Below are positions 34,960 to 46,858 of a stretch of 64,000 nt of DNA, piece after piece. The notes beneath the pieces were generated by a model that saw only the letters and a program-made list of their open reading frames with translations, was not told the DNA's origin and did no database searches. The first letter of the stretch is position 1, and each line of letters opens with the position of its first letter. The DNA comes from Motacilla alba alba (taxonomy: Eukaryota > Chordata > Aves > Passeriformes > Motacillidae). The DNA lies in NCBI RefSeq assembly GCF_015832195.1, contig NC_052046.1:29044911-29108910 (forward strand), given 5' to 3'. A program made the translations under genes and the position numbers.

Positions 34960-36205
34960 ATCAATTTACTCACTGAGGAATTAAGAGATACTTCCAAGTC
35001 AACTGCCCTTGTCCTTATGTCCTTCAACTTGCCAGAAATTAACTCAGAACATTTGGAATCTAAGGCCTGAAGAATCCTGAAAAACCTGGATGACAACTTT
35101 ATGAGCAGGTCCTAAGGGAGCAGATGAAGGAAGATGCCCTCCTTGATCTACTGCTTGTCAGAGAGAATATCGTGAGCAAAGTGGAGGCTGGCCACAGCCA
35201 CCAGTGTCTTGGCCACAATGATCACAATGTGCTCAAGTTCAAAATCTCTGTTGACAGAAGGAAAAGTGCCAGCAAAACCTCAACTCTGGACACAAGGAAA
35301 GCAGATTTCAGGTTGTTCAGGAATTAGTAAGCAAGGCCTCTTGGGAAAATGTTTTTGCAGGTGCTGGGGTCCACCAGTGCTGTTTACTTTTTAAACGTCA
35401 CCTGCAAAGGGCACAGGAGTAGCAATTGCTGAATGTTGGAAGTCAGGCAGGACGGCCAGAAGGCCATATTGGCTGAACTGGAATCTTCTCTTGGAAATAA
35501 AGAAGGTAAAAATGGTAAACCCAGTGGAAACAAGGGAAGAATACAGACATGCTCCTTGCCAATCTAGGCAGAAAAATTTGTGCAGCTAAAACTCAACTGG
35601 AGTTGAAGTCAGCCAGAATAGTGAATGAAAACAAAAGGAGATTTTTTCAAATTCAATAATGACAATAGGCGGTGTTAAAATAATGTCGGCCCATTACAGG
35701 ATGAGGATGATCACCTCACACACAGGGACATGGACAAGGCAGTGGTGTTTTAAAGCATTCTCTGCCCCTGTCTTCAGCACAGATTACAGACCAAGGGGGT
35801 CTCAGTGCCCTGAGCTGGAGAACCATGACTGTGAGAATTATCAGCTCCCAATTGACTCTGAAGTTGTCTGGAATCAGCTGCTACAGCTGGACCCCTACAG
35901 ATCTGTAGGGCCTCATGGAATTGACCCAAGAATCCTCAAAGAGGAAGCTGATGTCACAGCAAAACCTCTCAATGATTTTTGAGCAGTCTTGGAAATCCAG
36001 AGAGGTCCCAGCTGACTGGAAGCGGGGAAATGTCCCAGTTTTCAAGAAGGGCAAGAGGAAGGATCCCAGTAACTCCAGGTGTGTCAGTCTCACTTCAGCG
36101 ACTGGTAGAGTTATGGAGAAGATTATTCTGGGACATACTGAAAAATATCTGAAAGACAATACAGTCATGCTGTTGCATGTATTAGAAATATTGGGACTAT
36201 GAGAT
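34960..36205 (+). mobile_element. CR1 LINE ORF2 fragment (endonuclease end to RT start)
   Basis: Pieces of CR1 ORF2 lie in order. The endonuclease C-terminal part has ALLDLLLVRENIVSK (about 35136-35180) and GHNDHNVLKFKISVD (about 35206-35250). The linker follows with KADFRLFRN (35301-35327). The N-terminal RT region has LDPYRSVGPHGIDPRILKEE (about 35890-35948), then a WKSREVPADWKRGNVPVFKK-like segment in another frame (about 35995-36050) and GRVMEKIILGHTEKYLKDN (36105-36160). Frameshifts and stops break it, and the catalytic palm and 3' UTR are missing. The left boundary is approximate. Confidence 0.88.
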
Positions 36206-38160
36206 ACCATGTCAGATGGAACTGTTCATACCATATGAGTGATCTGAAATCACACTTCTCTATTCCTGTGCTCCTCATGATTTTCATTCACATAGGGCAT
36301 CTATGCTATGGGCACAGGATCAATGGAAAATAACACAATTATTAAATGTGTAATCATGATCTCCCATAGAATTTTAAATGAGGAAATGCTAGGCAACAAG
36401 AAATCTGTAAAACTTGGATTTGTCTTCATGAATAATCATTCTACAACCCTCTTCCATCTGATTTTCTCAGAAAATATATAATTACTGTGAACTTCACACA
36501 CAGCTAGGCAGTGTGAAAAGCCAAAAGAATACCATTAAAACAGGAAAGGGATAAATGCATGCAAAGTAGGATAAGGTAATTTTCTTCTATTTCTCCACTA
36601 AAGCATGAGACTGTATCAAGATAACACTGTTATAATTTATTAATTAAACTGTAGTTAGTTTGAGATCATGTTAGGTTTATAAATGTGAGGTTAAAATTTC
36701 AATCCACGTAAGAAATAATTTCACAAGAAGAATCCCATCTACCTACATGGACAGCCCAAAGAAAGAACTGCATATACCTTCAAGGGTATATGTCTTTTCT
36801 GTATCCTGTAACCAATCACACCCCTTGGTTTCAGAAGAAAGGAAGTTCGGGCATGTGGGATGAAAAACAACAGTGATCCATGACATTAGATCACAGATAG
36901 AGATGACTGAGGCCCCCATCCTCAGGGTGTGTTGCAGTGATGAGTCATTTTACATGGAGTTTGGGAGTTCAGTTAAAATCTACAATTTTAAAAATTACTA
37001 GCATTTCATTTTCCTGAAATCATAGAACAGTTTGGCTTATATTTTAAGTTCTATGATTGCTAAAAAAGAGACCAATAAAGATGATTATTCATTGACATCT
37101 CAGTTATCATATCTAGCAGCCTAAATAATTATTCCATTGCATTAAATAACTTGTGTTTGTTTTTGCCATTTAGCTGGTTTTGAGATATGGCAGTGAGAGC
37201 AAAATCAGAATTTTGATCTGCAATTTCAGGTCTTAATTGGTAGATTTCATGCTTTCCTAAAAAGAAAAAAAAACCAAAAAAAACCCCCAAAAAACAATTG
37301 CCAAACAAATACCTCAAACACACAAACAAACCCTTTAAAAAACCAAAAAAACTCCAACACAAATTAAATAATCTTACAATGGCATGTAAACTAGAATTGA
37401 TGTAAGTATAACACACTTTCTTTTCTTTCCCAGTAATGGCAAAAGCATAAGTCTGGCCCAGCTATGGCAAAATTCCTAGTTGAGTACTTAGCAAAAGACC
37501 TAGATCATACAAAATTTCGCACAGCTTCCTCTCCATGGTTTGTTAACCATAATTCAGACAAAATGCAATGCATAGAAATGGGAGAAAAATGAAGAATTAT
37601 GTCAAAAAATAATGTAAATTGGGTTACTTAATGTAATCATGTTTTCCGCTAATATCCTTGTATAATTTGTCAAAATCACTCACAAAACTAGACACTATAG
37701 GAAGATGTTTAGATTTTTTGTGTATCTAAATTCAGATCACCAACTACTATTCTAAAATATGTGTTCAGACATTTGTGTTAGACACTAGATGTGCCCAGTG
37801 AAGCAACAAATATCAATTGCAGTTGTGATTTCTTAATCCTGATTCAGACAGATTTTGGTAATTTGGTCACTTTGACTGGCAGAGAAGATTTTTGAATTAG
37901 CTAATTTTGGAATTAACTACCCATTTCAAGACTGATTCTTATTCCATCCTCATTGGCCTCTTTCTTTCCAGAACAAAATCAAAGTTTATTCAGTTACTTC
38001 TTCAAGATTTATAGACTTGTGGACTTCTTGTACCAACACAGCACTCCAAAATGTTGCTTGAAGGCAAGCAAAATTCAGTCATATAATTTAGTACAATGCT
38101 GAAATTTTGGATCCATATTATTGCAAAATATTTATCAACCCCTAGAAAATAGAGAATAAA
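36206..38160. other. AT-rich non-coding DNA
   Basis: No gene is seen. A small hairpin (CATATACC/GGTATATG, loop of about 6) lies near 36771-36793. An AATCACACCCCTTGG word at about 36814 and a CAGGGTGTG word at about 36923 resemble the ends of the inverted-repeat element at 27048. The A/C-rich tract at 37257-37360 is listed separately. Confidence 0.45.
37257..37360 (-). repeat. A/C-rich tract (G/T-rich on the - strand)
   Basis: About 100 bp of A runs and C runs, the reverse-strand counterpart of the G/T-rich tracts elsewhere. The 95-codon - strand frame through it, rich in Phe, Gly and Leu, reflects composition. Confidence 0.78.
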
Positions 38161-38521
38161 AATGATGACCCCTTATAAATTCTTTCTCCAGTCCTTCAGC
38201 AGCAGAGTGCAAGCCACAGTTTGTTTTCACCTGGAGGGACATCCATTACACCTGGTACAGACTGCTCCAGGGATGGAAGCACAGCCACACAATTTACCTT
38301 GGACTGATCCCAACTGCACTGGGAAAGGGCGAGAACACTTGAGATACATTGATAAAATTGAGTAGGGCAACACAGTAGAGGAAGTTTTTGAGGAAGGGGA
38401 GAAGACAATCCAGGTCATCCTGAAAGCTGGCTTTATCATAAAGCACAATAAGGTCAACAGACCTGCCCAGGAAATTCAGTTTTTAGGAATAAAATGGTAA
38501 GAGGGACATCATCACATTACA

Positions 38522-38854
38522 ATGGACAAGGTTAATAAAATAGCAGCCTTGTACCCACCAACTAGCAAGCAGGAAATACAGGGTTTCCTAGATGCTAGGT
38601 GTTTTAGGAGGATGCATATTCCAGATTATAGTCAGGCTGTAAACCCTCTCTGTCTGGTGACATTGATTTCAAGTGAGGTCCCGTACACCAAAAAGTTGTT
38701 TGAACAAATTAAACAGGAGATTGTTCATAGAGTAGCCCCTGGGCCAGTCAGGACAGGACAGGATATGAAAATTTTGCTCTACACTGCAGGTGCGGAGAAT
38801 GGTTCTTCCTGGAGTAAAGAGGTAGCAAGAGGTAACCACAGGATTCAAGGATGA
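38522..38854 (+). pseudogene. ERVL RT thumb/connection remnant
   Basis: This is the longest open piece (110 codons) of the decayed pol. It opens with the MDKVNKIAALYPPTSKQEIQ segment, typical of the region after the RT palm in ERVL-type pol, followed by a GFLDA and IPDYSQ-like stretch. A KLFEQIKQEI-like connection segment comes next. Upstream, the palm is split from it by a stop in the FLGIKW region (near 38500). The start Met is internal to pol and not a true start. Confidence 0.8.
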
Positions 38855-39821
38855 CCCCATGGCTTCTGGAGTCAGAGATACCAAGAATCTGAGGCTTGCT
38901 ACACCCCAGCTGAAATAGATCCTGGAAGATTATGAAGGGGCTTGAGCTGGCTCAGAAGTGATGGACACAAAAGCACAGCTCCTCCTGGCACCCTGACTGC
39001 CAGTGCTGGGCTGGATGTTCAAAGAGAAAGTCCCTGCCACACATCATGGCACTGACGACACACGGGGTAAATAGATTGCTCTGATCACACAACAGACTTC
39101 AATAGGAAGTCCCAATCACCTAGGATCTTGGAAGTCATCACAAACTGGCCTGAAGGTGAAAATTTCAGTCTGTCATTGGAAGACGAAGAGGAGGAGAAGG
39201 AGATGGGCTGAGGAGGCCTCGCTGTATAGTCAGTTACCAGAACATGAAAGGCAACACATTCTCTTCCCTGCCATCTTGAAGTGATACATTAAAAATGGAA
39301 AGCTGTATTATGCTGTGGCAACTTGCAGAAGCTATTTAGGGACAAGGGGGATTAGGTCAGGTTGCAGAGCTGAAAAACATCCAGACAGCTTTAGATATCA
39401 CTGATCAAGAGGAATGGACAGCATTCTACACTGACTTGTAGATGGTAGCAAATACTCTGTAGAGGTGGCTGGATTGATGGAAGCAGAACAGTTAGCAGCA
39501 TAGAGGTAAAACCATCTGAGCTGCTGCAGTCTGAAAGGATGTCACTGCCTGGAGAGAAAAGCTGGCTGTATAAGCACATCACATAGATGCACACACACTC
39601 GTGAACTGGGCTACTGAAGAGCATCACAACAATGGACAGGTGGATTGAACTGCCAAGATAAAGCGTCTCAGATGGATGTGGACTAGCAACATAAGGGTGA
39701 ATTATTTATGGCTCAGTGGGCCCAGTTATCAGGGAAGAGATGCAGCATACAGGTGGTCTTGAGATCAAAGGACAGACTTCACCACAGACACTATTTCCCT
39801 GGTTAATCATATCTGTGAAAC

Positions 39822-40088
39822 ATGCTGGAATCAAGAAGGCAGGTAAAGCCTCTGTGGTGTGGGGGAAAATGGTGGAAATATAAATATGGGAAGGCCTGGG
39901 TAACTGATAATTTCATGCTCCTACAAACCTACCAAAGCAAGTTCTCCATGCTGGCAGTGGTGGAAACAACCACTGCATGGCTGGAGATGTGCCCTGTGGC
40001 ACACCCCACTGCCGAAATACCATCTTGGGCCTGGAAAAGCAAGTCCTGTGGTGACATGGAACCCCAGAAAGAGTCAGCCAGACAGTGA
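39822..40088 (+). pseudogene. ERVL integrase core remnant
   Basis: An 88-codon open piece whose middle (WVTDNFMLLQTYQ, then MLAVVETTTAWLEMCPVAH) has the order and spacing of the retroviral integrase catalytic core. It lies about 1 kb after the RT remnant, as expected in pol. The frame ends at 40088 and the following core residues are in another frame, so the catalytic triad is not intact in one reading frame. Confidence 0.78.
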
Positions 40089-40334
40089 GGCTCATACACC
40101 CCTGGGCCAGAGAGCACAATAGTTAATGGGAATCATATTTTTTACCATGCAACAGCCTCTGGGAAAATTAAACAGGACAGCGGAACATTAAAAACTACAC
40201 TCAGACATTGGGATCTACATTAGTGAAAGTCACCAGGTTAGGAGGGCATTTCCATCTTACCCTGATCCTTGAAAAAGATATGCTATGTCCTTTAAGAGGC
40301 ATGAGCCATAATTGTTGTTAACTCATGGCAAGGG

Positions 40335-40634
40335 GTGATGCTGCTGCTTCTGCTGCTGTTGCTGTCACCCCACAACCACCTCAGGGGAAAGGCAGCCCAG
40401 CCAGACCAACACTTGTCCACAGTGACCCTGTCCAGACCAAGCAGCTTCCCAGGCACCAGCTGGGAACAGACCAAACGACTGGTCCCAGCTCTGGGGAAGG
40501 ATGGGGTGGGGCTGGTGCCATTTTTTGTCTTTGCTTCAGGCCACTTAGTGCCTAGGTCAGTGAACACCTTTTTTTGTACCTCAATCATCCTCATTTTGTG
40601 TATTTTCCATATAGTTACTCTTTGTTACTATTAG
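40335..40634 (+). pseudogene. Leu-rich leader frame after pol (unclear)
   Basis: A 99-codon frame follows the integrase remnant. It begins with two Met and eight Leu encoded by a CTG/CTT-rich run, continues with a polar Ser/Thr/Pro-rich middle, and ends in a hydrophobic stretch. This resembles a signal peptide and a membrane segment. A second frame over the same DNA is Ala/Pro-rich, so codon slippage over a CTG-like repeat could explain the look. I cannot say whether this was ever an envelope-like gene, since ERVL elements often lack env. Confidence 0.25.
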
Positions 40635-40760
40635 CTTTTCTTATTTCATTGATGCTTTGTTTCATTCAAGTAAACGGTTCATATCTGAGCCTAGAATCTC
40701 TGCCCCTGGACTCCCTCTCACCAGGAGGGAAGGAGGAGGAAAGGGAGTAGCTTAAGTGGA

Positions 40761-43700
40761 GTTTAATTTTCCAGACAGATTTTTTTTAAACCAGCACAAA
40801 TGAAAACAAATAGATTTTTCTTTTCTATTAAAGAAAGATGTGGTATCTTCTTAATATATGGAATAAAACCTTAATAACCATCAGCAAATTCATGTAATAT
40901 TGAAAAAATAAAGTTTTTACACTATGATCTTTTCAGAGCAAGGTTTCTGTAGCCCTTTTTTCCTCTGTTTCCCCTTCATAGGGGAGATGTCATTTCTTAG
41001 ACCTGTGAAAGAAAAAAAGGATAAATTTAATGCTTTGTTCATTTTAATGAACAAAATGTGTTTTATCACTCTTATGTGGTCCACAGGTTCAGAAGTATTT
41101 TCAATTCTGGCAAGTTCCTACTAGTTTTATTATTTCATTGTTTGACTCATGCTTGTTGGAGGCAAATATTAAATTGTGAAAGAATAGGCATAGCAAAAGA
41201 GGCCTCAAGAAGTTATTTGATCTGTTCCCAACTATACTTAAACAGTCCCTGACAGACTTTTGCCCTGTACTACAGATTGTCATTAATTAGATCAATTTAA
41301 AGTAGCTTGTCTGAAAATTTATACACTTGAAAAAGGTTGTCATACACAGATCTCTGTGGCGACATAAACAAAAGCATCTTTAGGTTTGACAATGACAGAC
41401 ATCTGGATACCATGAAAATATGTAATGTTTGTAATGCTGGAGCTAATTTGTTTACCCTGTAAGCAATTTAATGTTATCTCATGATCACTCTTATTGCAGC
41501 TGAGAAAATGAAATCCTCAATAGCAAGAAGGAGGCATCAATTCATGTAACACTTGTGATCTCTGTGCCATATCAAATCTAAAGTGGTGATTAGGACCAGA
41601 AAATATAGGTGAGGGGGAACCAACCACCTCAGCATGTTTTTCCTGGCCAGAGATTTTTCCGTAGACTCTTTTTCTTTTCCCAAACAGAAAGAGCAGTCAG
41701 GTTATTGATGGGTCACTGTGCTGTCAAAAAATTTATTTCATTTTAGATGACTAATATTTACCTATTTTTTTAGCACTGATGGGAATATGGGATGCTATCA
41801 GACTCAAACCCAGGTATAGACTTTTAACTGTTCTCGTCATTTTTGCTGCAATAGCAGGTCAAGTTCAGTCATGTGTTCCTTGACCTCCAGAAAAATCAAC
41901 ATGTAATTGAGGGTAATCACAAGCAGACAGAAAAGGCTCAAATAGTTGTTGCCTTTCAGACATCTGGAAAAATGTTATTGAATTTATTTTTTAGAAAACA
42001 TCATTCATTTTATTTCATCAACATTCGTTTCCTTTCTTCCTCTTATTAAGTCACAGTGCTTAGAACAAATGCTATCACAAGAGTAGGATATCCATTAACT
42101 GTGTTTACTATGACTCTCCAAGAGTTTTCAGAGCATCCCTCAAACCTGATGTTTAGATCTAAAATTCTCAGCATGTTCAGCAGCATGTTCACAACACAGC
42201 TATCTGTTTTTAGAATAAGTGTCTTTCCTATTCCAGTTAATTGAAAGCAATTCTCAATTACCCTCCTGTGTTTAAGGTATCTGGATAAAGTTATAGTGGC
42301 AGAAAAGTCTCAGGGTTTTAAAGACTTATAAACAACATAGTTGTTTGAACAGCTGACAAATAAATTCAAGCTCCCCAGGATACTCTTGTTTAGGGTTTTC
42401 CCAATTAGGCATTTTATTTGGTCTCTGGGTCTGGGTGAGCCACAATTCTCAAGAATTGAAGAAGAGATTAATGGACTGGATACAATGGCTAATTCCTCTC
42501 CAGAGTTTTGTTCATTGCTTGTCTTTGCTAATTTAATACCATTATATTCAAAGTGAAATAAATCAAAATGAGAATTAGGCTCAGTGCAACCAGCCTTTGA
42601 AGGGAGTTTAAGGCTTCCAGATCATAAGAGATTTTACAATTCTAAACAAAACCTTTAGATTTTCCTATGGGATGTTGCAAAGAGAGGCTTGCAAGAAAGC
42701 TTTTGTAAGAAAACAAAAAGTTGTGATTTTACCTGTTAGACAGAAATGTAAAATCACTTTAAGACACAGACACTTGAAAAAAGAAAATGAGAACTGAGGC
42801 CCTAAAATATTAAGTATTAAAAAAGGGTCTGGGGAGCTGGAGCACCAGGAAAATATTTGAGGGAAGGCCAGTGCAATGTAGGACACAGATAAAGGCAGAA
42901 ACAGTTTTGTGGTTTGTTTGTTCGAGCTTTTTTCCCCTTTAATGACTGCACTTGAATTTGAAATTAAGCACAGCAGGTAGGAGGATACTGAAGGGATTTT
43001 AAAAGGTATCACACATCTGTATGCTAACTGAGTTTGGTTTTTACCCATAGAGATGTGGACCCCACAGTGTTTACAGTCACAAATGGGAATTGCGTATTTC
43101 CTGCAAGTATACTGTGTCCTGTTGACCCACTACTTAGAACAGATGACTTCTGTTTCTTAATTGCCCTTGTTTGTTTTAAGAAACAAGTTGTTTTTCTTGA
43201 AGGATGCATTTTACCAGACTCTCTTCCAAGATAGTGTATTTTTCCTTTCTGTGACTGTATCAGTCTGGACAGGAAAGTTTTATATTCTGGGGGACAGGTC
43301 TTCAGATGTATAAATAAGCCTAACCCTCCTAGAATCAGGTATGTACAATAGACTGCTTGCCATTGCAAAAAGGCTACATCTTTCTCCCTTTCTTATGTGG
43401 TACCCTCCTAAACTACAACACATGTTTTGTGCAGTTCAACAGCTGTGGTACATGTTGTCCAAATGTTTGCAAATAATAAAATGGTCAAAATTCCCATCCT
43501 ACAAGAGCTTTCTGAGAATTCTGTGAAATGTGATGAGATCAGAAAGCCTATGATCCTTTCCCAAAATGAAAGTAGTAGAGGGATTTTTGTTCTCCATTTT
43601 TTAAAGCAACCACCACATTTTACCACTCCAGATGTATTCAAAAATGTCTTCATATTTTGGGTAATGTAAAAGTACACTCAAATCTGACTATTAGTATTAA

Positions 43701-43999
43701 AAGACTTTAGTCTAAGAACTTCGCTTTGTCATCAAACACTTGATATTTCATGTTAGACATTTGCACATTCATTTCATATCAACAAAGCATAAACTGGTCT
43801 AAACAGAAAAATCTCAAAAACCAAAAAAATAAGGAGAGAGAAAGAGAGAGAATTAAAAAGTATGAAAGAAAAACAAAACAAAACAAAACAACAAGACAGC
43901 AGCCCAATTGCATTACATTCCTTTTGGGATCATGAAGGATCTGCAGGCCAGATCAAGTTCTGTGGTCTGGTGCTCCCAGACACCAAGCAGAATAGAATT
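40761..43999. other. AT-rich non-coding DNA
   Basis: No gene or repeat family is recognised. Frames of 60-127 codons on both strands (for example 42665-43048 and 43024-43368, both -) overlap frames on the other strand and show no domain. Confidence 0.5.
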
Positions 44000-45078
44000 G
44001 AAGGTCACAACCACTTTTTCCTGAATGTCTTCCAGGTCTGATAAAAGCCTCAAGGTAGAGTTAGCCAGGTTGTAGGTTGTTATACAACCTCAGTAAAGCT
44101 GGACCATGTAGAAGGAGTCCAAATGCAATTCTTTCAGGTGTATCTCTGGGGAAGTGTGTAGCAACAGTTAAGTCCAAGCTATTACAGACACCACACATCA
44201 CCAATCCAGAAGGATATTGTCTTTCTTTTCCAGGTGTCATAGGACAAATTACTAAGGCCAGGACTGCACTGGTCAATGCAGCCAGTATCTGGGCTTTTTT
44301 TCCTCAACACCAGTGAAGGAGTGAGATACTTAAATGAGTTCACTGCACTGCAAGATTGTGTTTCCCAAGAACTAGAGAATATTATCCACATGGGGCTCTG
44401 AATCCCATTGGGAGTTACAAATCCCTGTCATTTAGGTATCTTTTGCATTTGGAAAGTAACTTATTATCTCTTATTGTTGCAGGATCTGAAGAAAAGGAGT
44501 TGATGAAGACAGTAAGCCCTTAGCAGCTCTTCAATGTTCTAGCCATTTCATGAAGACTTTTCTGTCTTTACTTTTAGGTGGCTGATAACTGATGCTTTTC
44601 TCACAGCTTTATGAAGATTTTTCTGCAAGGGATGGTCAGGCCTGTTACACAAGACTTTGCTCATGCACTTGAATGAAGATTGTCTTCTCTCTGTAGAAAT
44701 CCTCTTTCTCAGGAAGTTCATCTCAATGCTTGGAAGCTGAGAATTATCCCCAGCTTAACCAAACCTCCACAGCTGTGTCCCACCTAGCTTGCCACTGCTA
44801 CCTCCATTTCTGAGCTTCTCTATCATTTGCAAGGAAGGGCAAGACTTACATCTACACCTTACCCACCAGCCACTTCCAGTTCCTGCACACTGTAACAGGA
44901 AAAATCCTCCTTGCAAACATGATGAAAATTTGGTCAGCATACCCAGAAGTTGTGTCCTTGCACAAGGGATCCTGTGTCTTGCTGCAGTCAAAGGAAGTTG
45001 AGAATGAATTCCCATGTTTCACAGACTTATTTTGCAGATTAATTAAACAACCAGCCATACAAAAAAAAAAAAAAAAAA
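44000..45078 (+). other. Possible retroposed transcript with A-tail (speculative)
   Basis: The segment is less AT-rich than its surroundings. It ends with ATTAAA at 45042-45047, followed 13 bp later by an uninterrupted A18 run (45061-45078), as in a processed retrocopy of a polyadenylated RNA. Splice-site-like strings (tctttcttttccag near 44220-44235) remain, which argues against a spliced source. No known protein is recognised. The left boundary is unknown, and A-runs of this length also occur by slippage elsewhere in the window. Confidence 0.2.
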
Positions 45079-46858
45079 GTGAAAAAAACCCCAAAGATTT
45101 TATTTTGCTGAAACAATGCACTCTGCTGGGCCCACTGCTTGACCATTGTCTTTGTCAATTGTTATGATAAAGCCAGTAGTTACTGTTTTGAGCAATATTG
45201 TAAATCTAACCTCTTATAAGGGTTTTATTCTTCTGAAGTTTCAGTTGCCACAATTTTTAGCATCTCTGGTAACTAGTAATGCTACTGGTATAACAGGTAA
45301 AATATGTCTTAGGAAAAACAACTAGAATCTATCTCAAGAAAATCTTATGGAAAATGTAATGAGAATTTTGTAGTTAAACAGGTCAACTCTGGAGACATCT
45401 TTTTAACACTACAAAAAGATAACTTTATTCCTACATCTCATATAGCTACGAGTGTGACCCTGAAAATAGACTGAATTCAAACATATTAATAAGCCGTATA
45501 ATAATAACTGTAACCAAATTTAAAACTTTTAAACTGTTTACGGAAGTTTTTTGTTATTATTTTAATTTTCAGAGTTAAAGGGAAAAAAATAAAATCATAC
45601 TTCTAGAAAAAACAAAGATAGTGGTCTTATGACCATTATGCAAATTATCCCTATCTGTTTATGGCAGATAAACATTACATCCTCTGAAGTCCTGAGACGC
45701 TGTATTTAAACTGCAGTTCTTCCTGCTAGCTTTTTTTAGCACTGCTTACATCTTTAAATATAATTTTGACTCCACACCACAGTGTTGTAACTCATATGCT
45801 TCTCTGCACGCTCAAATAGACAATCCAACACAGGCAACTGTCAGGATTGTTGAAAGAAGATTTTGCATTTAGACTAGATCTTTGAAAATAGTCAAGATAT
45901 GGGGAATGCTACTCTGATTCTCAGACTCAACTTCTACAAAGAGATGAGTACACTAGGGAGTAAGTCCCTATGATGACATCGTCCGAACATCTCCAGATTT
46001 CACTCCTTTACTGCTTTACATTCTCTTTTGTATCTCTAGAGAGACTAAAAACTTCAACACCACAAATCATACAAGTATCTGATTTATCTTAAGCAGCACT
46101 TTTAAATAATCCACTTTTTTTTTTTTTTTATCAGTACTGTTTGATGCCCAAAAATATTTACTTGAAGTTAAAACATAATCAGATACCTACTGTCCCTCTG
46201 TAGTACCTCAGGGGGAATTCAAAACCAGACAGCTTAGATCTCTGCACTTCAAAGAATTTCCTTTGAAATCGTGTTTACAGCATAAGCTGAAAAACAAGGT
46301 CCCTTTTACCATTTGTACTACCATTAAACCCATTAAAGCACAACACTATACCGAATAATTCTTTCACAACATACAGACAAACTCCACCATAGTCTAAAAT
46401 TGGTCAATTGCTTTCCTTTTAGCATGCTAATTTACCACTGCAGAAACCTAATACTGGAGTGACAAGAATGTTTTACAGTAATTTCTGCCCCATCCTCTGC
46501 TGCTACATTATTTCACAGCTTCACAGAACTCTAATGTCAGATACAGTGAGATCTACATTGCATTAAAAAAATTACTTCAAAATAGAAATTTTAAGAATTT
46601 CCTTCCTTGGTCTCATGCTTTGATCAGCTCAAAGAGATTTATAGTATTTAATGAATCTCTTTATTGATCACGTCTTTCTTTTAAGTTGCTCTTTGTTTTA
46701 TTGTAGTAAAGGTTATGGCTGAATTAAACAGCACACCCTATTTATGCTCCTATATCTTTAACCAGAAAATGAGAGGTTCATACATAAATATATGTATATA
46801 CTGTACCCTCTCATCATGTGGGCAAACTCTCCAAAAGCCAGCTACAGCTGTAACTATT
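45079..46858. other. AT-rich non-coding DNA
   Basis: Nothing assignable. A T-run of about 15 lies at 46116-46130. Confidence 0.5.

Larger units (their letters stand above)
38165..40760 (+). mobile_element. Dead ERVL provirus fragment (RT to 3' LTR)
   Basis: This is an endogenous retrovirus of the ERVL class, truncated at the left inside the reverse transcriptase. In order it holds RT palm/thumb remnants (38200-38630), a connection/RNase H-like segment (38640-38830, 39370-39620), an integrase zinc-region remnant (about 39620-39840), an integrase-core-like stretch (39822-40088), and a segment of about 450 bp of unclear coding content. An LTR-type 3' end follows, with GTAAACGGTTCATATCTGAG at 40671-40690. 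The RT box reads Tyr-Ile-Asp-Lys (38345-38356), so the second catalytic Asp is lost. Stops and frameshifts are frequent. Gag, protease and the 5' LTR are absent. It cannot encode a functional polyprotein. Confidence 0.85.

Noticed and set aside
42665..43368. 127- and 114-codon - strand frames as a split gene
   Set aside because: They lie in different phases and overlap, with no domain or splice evidence joining them.
45061..45078. SINE tail (A18)
   Set aside because: No tRNA- or 7SL-like head with A and B boxes was found upstream. Long A or T runs also occur at many other places in the window.
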